Assembly: GCA_963820495.1 (NCBI GenBank)
Contig: CAWGAF010000001.1
Location: forward strand, 992,001 to 1,056,000
Direction of reading: 5' to 3'
DNA length: 64,000 bases
From: JBBIPA01 sp963820495
Lineage (GTDB): Bacteria > Chloroflexota > Dehalococcoidia > GIF9 > UBA5629
The notes under the pieces were generated by a model. That model saw only the letters and a list, made by a program, of their open reading frames with translations. It had not been told where the DNA came from and made no database searches. The position numbers and the translations under genes were made by a program. The stretch's first letter is position 1. Every line of letters starts with the position of its first letter. Of the stretch, positions 59,789 through 64,000 are shown in pieces.

Positions 59789-60521
59789 ATTTCAACTCCA
59801 AATCAGCAGGGTAATTAACTTTGGTAAGATACAGTCCATAAGGCGGTGCTGCTGGTCCTGCCATACCCATTTTTTTTGCCCCCATAACCTGCCTAAACTC
59901 CTCAAGCTCCACCTTGCCCAATCCCACTCTAATAAGCAAGCCCACAGTATTACGCACCTGATGAGGCAAGAAGGAATTGGCAACCATGTGAAAGGTCACC
60001 AGTGTATTTTTTCTGGTAAATTTAGCTTCATATACAGTACGCACAGTGTTCTTCAACAAGTCTAAAGCAGAAGCAAAGGAAGCAAAATCATGCTTACCCT
60101 TCAGCAACTGACACGCCTTATTCATAATCCTGATATTCAATTTACCTGCCACCAAATAAGTAAAACCTTCAGCCAGAGGAGACCGAATGGCACTGTTTAA
60201 AATCCGATACTCGTACTCACGGCTCACGGCATCGCGCCTGACATTAAAACTAGCTCTAGCTATACAAGCTGCCCGAACCGCTATGTCTCCCGGCAAATAA
60301 TAATTTAAAGCTCTAAGAATTGTCTGTGGAGATAGGCTAGAAGCCGTCCGAAAGCTAACCACCTGTCCCTTAGCATGCACCGCGGTATCAGTCCGGCTGG
60401 CAGCTATAACACGGCTCTTTTCTCCAGTCAGCTTGTGGATAGCCACCTCCAGTTCCGACTGAATTGTAGGCAGACCGGTTTGCCACTGGAAACCATAATA
60501 ACGCCTGCCATCATACTCCAC
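59769..60521 (-). CDS. truA: tRNA pseudouridine38-40 synthase
   Basis: 250 residues from GTG at 60,521. ASRTDTAVHAKGQVV carries the catalytic aspartate (D45). EYDGRRYYGFQWQ is the first motif; the family usually has a strand of about six residues before it (here KIVLIV, encoded upstream), but there is no ATG, GTG or TTG for it; only ATT/CTG codons. So either GTG is used and the first strand is lost, or a rare start is used. It modifies the tRNA anticodon arm. It is the only non-ribosomal enzyme gene in this part of the operon. Confidence 0.9.
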   Translation of the reverse strand: MEYDGRRYYGFQWQTGLPTIQSELEVAIHKLTGEKSRVIAASRTDTAVHAKGQVVSFRTASSLSPQTILRALNYYLPGDIAVRAACIARASFNVRRDAVSREYEYRILNSAIRSPLAEGFTYLVAGKLNIRIMNKACQLLKGKHDFASFASALDLLKNTVRTVYEAKFTRKNTLVTFHMVANSFLPHQVRNTVGLLIRVGLGKVELEEFRQVMGAKKMGMAGPAAPPYGLYLTKVNYPADLELKYENLCN

Positions 60522-60574
60522 AATCAGAACAATCTTATTTAAATTGTTAATAGCTTCACCAGTAAAAATCTTTT

Positions 60575-60928
60575 CTATTCTACCAGCTCAAGCTTAACAG
60601 TAGGTGCCCCATCACCTGGCCGGGGACCTAACTTCAACAGTCGAGTATAACCTCCTGAGCGCTCGGCATACCTCGGAGCAATCTCAGTGAATACTTTGTT
60701 TACCAAATCTTTTTCAGTGATATAACTCAAAACACGGCGGCGAGAAGACAGACTATTTTCCTTGCCCAAAGTAATTATCTTCTCCGCCAAACCTCGAATT
60801 TCCTTGGCTTTGGCTTCGGTAGTAACGATTTTTCCATGTCGGAATAAATCAGCTACCAGGTTTCGATATAGTGCCAAACGGTGGCCTACACGTCTGCCGA
60901 ATTTCCGTCCAGCTATCTGATGTCTCAT
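60575..60928 (-). CDS. rplQ: 50S ribosomal protein L17
   Basis: 117 residues. MRHQIAGRKFGRRVGHRLAL, YRNLVADLFRHGKIVTTEAK, and GGYTRLLKLGPRPGDGA are the L17 motifs. It follows rpoA by 29 bases, in the standard order. Confidence 0.97.
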   Translation of the reverse strand: MRHQIAGRKFGRRVGHRLALYRNLVADLFRHGKIVTTEAKAKEIRGLAEKIITLGKENSLSSRRRVLSYITEKDLVNKVFTEIAPRYAERSGGYTRLLKLGPRPGDGAPTVKLELVE

Positions 60929-60957
60929 TCTTTAATCCTCTCTGTAGCTAAAGGGTT

Positions 60958-61956
60958 TTATTCTTCTTTATCCGCTTCGGCTTTGGCCCGTCCTTTTTTC
61001 TTTGCTGGTTTCTTTTCATCAGGGATAACAGGCAAATTGAGGTTCTTAAGCGCTACATCAATCTCCTCTTGGGATTTAGCGCCAAAGCCTGCTAATGAAG
61101 ACAAACCTTCAGTAGTCTTTCTTTCCAATAATTGACCCAATGTAGTGATACCACCCCTACGCAGGCTATTATAAGTATGAGTAGACAAATTCAACTGGTC
61201 TAATGGCATCTCATATTGCTCAGGCGGAATTAACCTCTGCCAGGATAGTTCAGCCCCTTCTTCAGTAAGTGCTTTAGCCAGTTGCCGGAAGGAGGAAACT
61301 TGATCAATTAGAATAGCGGCACTCTGACTTACTGCTTCTGTTGGAGATATCGTGCCGTCAGTCCAAACTTCCAAGACAAGCCTTTCCTGATTGCTGCCCT
61401 CAGCGGAGCCAGAGGCCTCGACTGTGTAATTCACTTTGCGAACCGGGGTGAAGACAGCATCTATAGGAACAACTCCTATCGGCAGACCATCGCTGGAACG
61501 GGCAGGCAAATAACCTCTGCCTAACTCCACATTAAGCTCCACACTTAATTTGGCTTTAGATGAGTCCAGGGAAATCAAATGCAGGTCGGGGTTCACAATT
61601 TCGAAATCCGCCGACGTTTTAATATCGGCAGCACTAAATTCACCCTCGCCAGCAATCTCCAAGCTCATCTTACCAGAGCGCTGAGAAAGGGGGCGGATAC
61701 GCAATGCCTTGATATTCAGCAAAAAGTCGAGGGTGTCTTCCTTGGCATAAGGGATTGTGGAAAATTCATGATGAACCCCACTAATCTCTATCGAGGTTAC
61801 CGCAGCACCAGTCAATGAGCCCAGGAGCACTCGTCGCAAGCTATTACCTAAAGTGATTCCAAAACCCTTCTCCAGTGGCTCAGCAACGAAACGTCCATAG
61901 TTTTCATTACTCTCCACGCATTCCACATTAGGTACCAACAATGATAATCCAGACAA
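60958..61956 (-). CDS. rpoA: RNA polymerase subunit alpha
   Basis: 332 residues. N-terminal dimerisation domain: PLEKGFGITLGNSLRRVLLG; C-terminal DNA/activator-binding domain with LNLSTHTYNSLRRGGITTLG. TTG start at 61,956 with AGGTAGGTG before it. A short Lys-rich tail (KKPAKKKGRAKAEADKEE) follows the C-domain. Confidence 0.97.
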   Translation of the reverse strand: MSGLSLLVPNVECVESNENYGRFVAEPLEKGFGITLGNSLRRVLLGSLTGAAVTSIEISGVHHEFSTIPYAKEDTLDFLLNIKALRIRPLSQRSGKMSLEIAGEGEFSAADIKTSADFEIVNPDLHLISLDSSKAKLSVELNVELGRGYLPARSSDGLPIGVVPIDAVFTPVRKVNYTVEASGSAEGSNQERLVLEVWTDGTISPTEAVSQSAAILIDQVSSFRQLAKALTEEGAELSWQRLIPPEQYEMPLDQLNLSTHTYNSLRRGGITTLGQLLERKTTEGLSSLAGFGAKSQEEIDVALKNLNLPVIPDEKKPAKKKGRAKAEADKEE

Positions 61957-61964
61957 ATAAACAC

Positions 61965-62597
61965 CTACCTTGAATAGTATTCTACTATATCTTTTCCACT
62001 AAACTTTACTTCAATATCCTCTCGTTTTGGCAACGCCAAAATCTTGCCCACCATTTTCTTAGTATCTATTTCCAACCACTGCGGAATAATTTTATCTTCA
62101 ATTCCCTCTGCCATCACCTTGTAGTATTCGCTTTTAACACTACCCTCTCGCCAGCTAATGACATCTCCCGATTTTACTAAATATGAAGGAATATTTGTTT
62201 TATGTCCGTTTACTAAAATATGACCATGTCGAACTACCTGTCTGGCTTGAGCACGAGAGTTAGCGAAGCCTAAACGGTAAACTATGTTATCCAGACGTCT
62301 CTCCAACAAACTCACCAAGTTGTCGCCTGTAACACCGGGCAGCCTTTCTGCCTCTCCAAAAGTTTTTCGGAATTGCCGCTCCATCATGCCGTAGGTATAC
62401 CGTGCCTTCTGTTTCTCCCTCAGTTGAAGCCCGCGGTCAGACATCTTGGAACGTCTCTTGGAAACACTACGTCGCCCGGGTACAGCATCTCTACGCTCTA
62501 CAGCACATTTGGCTGTGGAACATCTATCACCTTTAAGCATTAGCTTATCGCCGACACGGCGACATTTTCGACATTTAGCACCAATATGGCGTGCCAT
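61965..62597 (-). CDS. rpsD: 30S ribosomal protein S4
   Basis: 210 residues. The N-terminus has zinc-knuckle cysteines C9, C12, C26, C31, so it is the C+ form. The S4 RNA-binding domain is LERRLDNIVYRLGFANSRAQ, ARQVVRHGHILVNG. S4 nucleates 30S assembly. It starts two bases past the rpsK stop. Confidence 0.97.
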   Translation of the reverse strand: MARHIGAKCRKCRRVGDKLMLKGDRCSTAKCAVERRDAVPGRRSVSKRRSKMSDRGLQLREKQKARYTYGMMERQFRKTFGEAERLPGVTGDNLVSLLERRLDNIVYRLGFANSRAQARQVVRHGHILVNGHKTNIPSYLVKSGDVISWREGSVKSEYYKVMAEGIEDKIIPQWLEIDTKKMVGKILALPKREDIEVKFSGKDIVEYYSR

Positions 62598-62599
62598 CT

Positions 62600-62986
62600 C
62601 TACACTCGCCTTCTTTTCCTGGGCCTACAGCCATTATGAGGAATAGGAGTTATATCTTTAATAGCAGTAACCGAAATACCCGCAGCCTGTATAGCCCGGA
62701 TCGCTGCTTCTCGACCACTGCCTGGACCTCTAACATAGACTTCTACCTGACGCAATCCTACGTCTTTAGCTTTGGTTGCAGCCGCCTGCGCAGCTAGCTG
62801 AGCAGCATAAGGAGTGCCTTTTCGCGACCCCTTGAATCCAGCAGTACCAGGACTTCCCCAAGCAATAACATTGCCCTTAGGGTCAGTAAAAGTCACAATA
62901 GTGTTATTGAACGTTGACTGAATAAAAGCTTTACCCTCGGGAACGATTTTACGTTCCTTTTTCCTTGCTCGTGCTTTCCTTGGCAT
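62600..62986 (-). CDS. rpsK: 30S ribosomal protein S11
   Basis: 128 residues. STFNNTIVTFTDPKGNVIAW, GSRKGTPYAAQLAAQAAATK, VKDITPIPHNGCRPRKRRRV. Complete and typical; part of the 30S platform. Confidence 0.97.
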   Translation of the reverse strand: MPRKARARKKERKIVPEGKAFIQSTFNNTIVTFTDPKGNVIAWGSPGTAGFKGSRKGTPYAAQLAAQAAATKAKDVGLRQVEVYVRGPGSGREAAIRAIQAAGISVTAIKDITPIPHNGCRPRKRRRV

Positions 62987-63004
62987 ATTTCCTCTTATAC
63001 TCCT

Positions 63005-63394
63005 TTATTTCTTAGCCAGACCGCGCTTCTGACCACGTCCAGCCACTGTCTTTCTAAAACCGCGTTTGGTCCGAGCATTAGTTCGCGTCCGCTGCCCCCG
63101 AACTGGCAAGCTGCGGCGATGTCTCAAGCCTCGATAGCTGCCAATTTCAATAAACCGCTTGACGTTGAGATTAACTTCCTTGCGGAGTTCGCCTTCTACC
63201 TTGAACTCCTTGTCGATAATCTCTCGAATACGGCTGACCTCAGCTTCGGTTAGGTCTTTTACCTTCGTATCATGGTTTACTCCGCTAGCAACTAAAATCT
63301 GGCGGCTAGTAGCGGGACCAATACCATAAATATACGGTAATGCGAACTCCACCTTCTTCTCTTTAGGTAGGTCTACACCAGAAATACGTGCCAT
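63005..63394 (-). CDS. rpsM: 30S ribosomal protein S13
   Basis: 129 residues. MARISGVDLPKEKKVEFALP, YIYGIGPATSRQIL, and GSYRGLRHRRSLPVRGQRTR, TNARTKRG are S13 signatures; contacts L5 and tRNAs across the subunit interface. Confidence 0.97.
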   Translation of the reverse strand: MARISGVDLPKEKKVEFALPYIYGIGPATSRQILVASGVNHDTKVKDLTEAEVSRIREIIDKEFKVEGELRKEVNLNVKRFIEIGSYRGLRHRRSLPVRGQRTRTNARTKRGFRKTVAGRGQKRGLAKK

Positions 63395-63414
63395 TTTTCA
63401 TTCACTCCCTTTTA

Positions 63415-63528
63415 TTATCCTTGTCGCTGCTTATGCTTAGGGTTCTGGCAGATAACTCGAATAACTCCACGCCGCTTAATTATTTTGCACTTCTCGCAAC
63501 GACGTTTGACAGAAGCTCTTACTTTCAT
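63415..63528 (-). CDS. rpmJ: 50S ribosomal protein L36
   Basis: 37 residues, ATG at 63,528 to TAA at 63,415. MKVRASVKRRCEKCKIIKRR with C11, C14, C27 and H32 forms the zinc site of the C+ type. It lies between infA and rpsM, as is usual, and is short enough to be missed by gene finders. Confidence 0.95.
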   Translation of the reverse strand: MKVRASVKRRCEKCKIIKRRGVIRVICQNPKHKQRQG

Positions 63529-63613
63529 TTTCTTATAACCTTATATTTAAAAATGCCTTTTATGATAAATCTTTTACGACCAATATGTCAAAGAATTAGC
63601 CTACCATTGCAAT

Positions 63614-63832
63614 TTACTTTAACCGATAAGTAATTCTTCCTCTAGTTAAATCATATGGTGAAAGCTCCACTAGCACCTTGTCCGCAGGCAAAATCCTAAT
63701 GTAATGTTTCCTCATCTTACCCGAAATATGGGCAAGCACCCTGTGACCGTTAGCCAATTCCACACGAAAAGTGGCATTGGGTAAACACTCAAGCACTATG
63801 CCTTCAACCTCTATCGTTTCTTTCTTAGGCAT
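63614..63832 (-). CDS. infA: Translation initiation factor IF-1
   Basis: 72 residues. KKETIEVEGIVLECLPNATF, RVELANGHRVLAHISGKMRK, KVLVELSPYDLTRGRITYRL. Single OB-fold protein that binds the A site of the 30S subunit. It is downstream of map. Confidence 0.97.
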   Translation of the reverse strand: MPKKETIEVEGIVLECLPNATFRVELANGHRVLAHISGKMRKHYIRILPADKVLVELSPYDLTRGRITYRLK

Positions 63833-63849
63833 GCTGCATCCACATAATA

Positions 63850-64000
63850 TTATAATACAGTAAGCACCTCAGGTTCAGCATTACCAATAGCAATAGTATG
63901 TTCAAAATGAGCTGAGAGACTGTTATCTACAGTATGTACCGTCCATTTATTCTCATCAAGGCGAGTCCGCCAGTCTCCGACAGCTACCATCGGCTCCACA
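63850..64000 (-). CDS. map: Methionine aminopeptidase, C-terminal part
   Basis: The window end cuts the gene. The last 50 codons read VEPMVAVGDWRTRLDENKWT, VHTVDNSLSAHFEHTIAIGN, AEPEVLTVL and stop at 63,850. The SAHFEHTIAIG stretch with a metal-binding glutamate is diagnostic of MetAP type I. It removes the first methionine of new proteins. Its place before infA is the standard order. Confidence 0.95.
   Translation of the reverse strand, partial: VEPMVAVGDWRTRLDENKWTVHTVDNSLSAHFEHTIAIGNAEPEVLTVL

Overview
The window looks like a chromosomal segment of a bacterium of moderate GC, most likely a Chloroflexota member near the class Dehalococcoidia. That placement is inference. It rests on a stand-alone core methionine synthase of the type known from Dehalococcoides, archaeal-flavoured single genes (THEP1-type NTPase, archaemetzincin), DUF4349 and cupin paralogues, and frequent TTG/GTG starts. 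No 16S rRNA is present to settle it.

Layout. 1-9 kb: an MBL-fold hydrolase, acylphosphatase and radical SAM group with a 49-residue partner, an MFS carrier, D-Tyr-tRNA deacylase, a tandem cupin, a HicBA pair, a Fur-family regulator, nadC and a malate/lactate dehydrogenase. 9-13.4 kb is an accessory patch: an AbrB/RelE-type pair, three unrecognised genes, a 3' half of a tRNA-Met-like gene with its terminator, a HemN-like radical SAM enzyme, and a HicB whose HicA partner has no start codon. 13.4-20 kb: a universal stress protein, a LarA-type racemase and a magnesium block (MgtA, CorA-like, fragment of a second MgtA). 20-24 kb: TatA, a two-subunit CoA transferase with a PAS-STAS protein, and a QueG-like Fe-S protein. 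24-29 kb: a zinc-ribbon gene with clear promoter and terminator, then uppS, dxs, a dUTPase/dCTP deaminase-family gene and surface lipoproteins. 29.9-32 kb holds an unusual coiled-coil/TM/FN3-like/thioredoxin fusion and a spore-photoproduct-lyase-like radical SAM protein with an HhH tail.

33.7-46.6 kb carries a methionine and SAM-cycle module (mtnA, mtnP, core methionine synthase, ahcY, metK) mixed with a YeiH exporter, a lysine-rich protein, THEP1, archaemetzincin, a two-domain kinase, and sugar-phosphate enzymes; the last of these (PGI/PMI) is frameshifted in a C run. 46.6-53.1 kb is a second accessory patch: HicBA, an acetyltransferase and its duplicated 3' fragment on either side of an MFS gene, a ParB-like/Mrr-like two-gene unit (best candidate for an undescribed defence system), a cupin and a DUF169 protein. 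53.4-58.7 kb: HtrA protease, a DUF255 thioredoxin protein, and catalase with an adjacent PerR-like repressor and matching inverted-repeat operators. 58.9-64 kb is the end of the ribosomal protein/rpoA cluster in its usual order, from map (cut by the window end) to rpsI and a terminator.

Degenerate palindromic repeats of at least two families sit in many intergenic gaps, and one 174-bp copy at 39,721-39,894 has near-perfect 14-bp terminal inverted repeats around four hairpins. No CRISPR array, intact transposase, rRNA or complete tRNA gene was seen.
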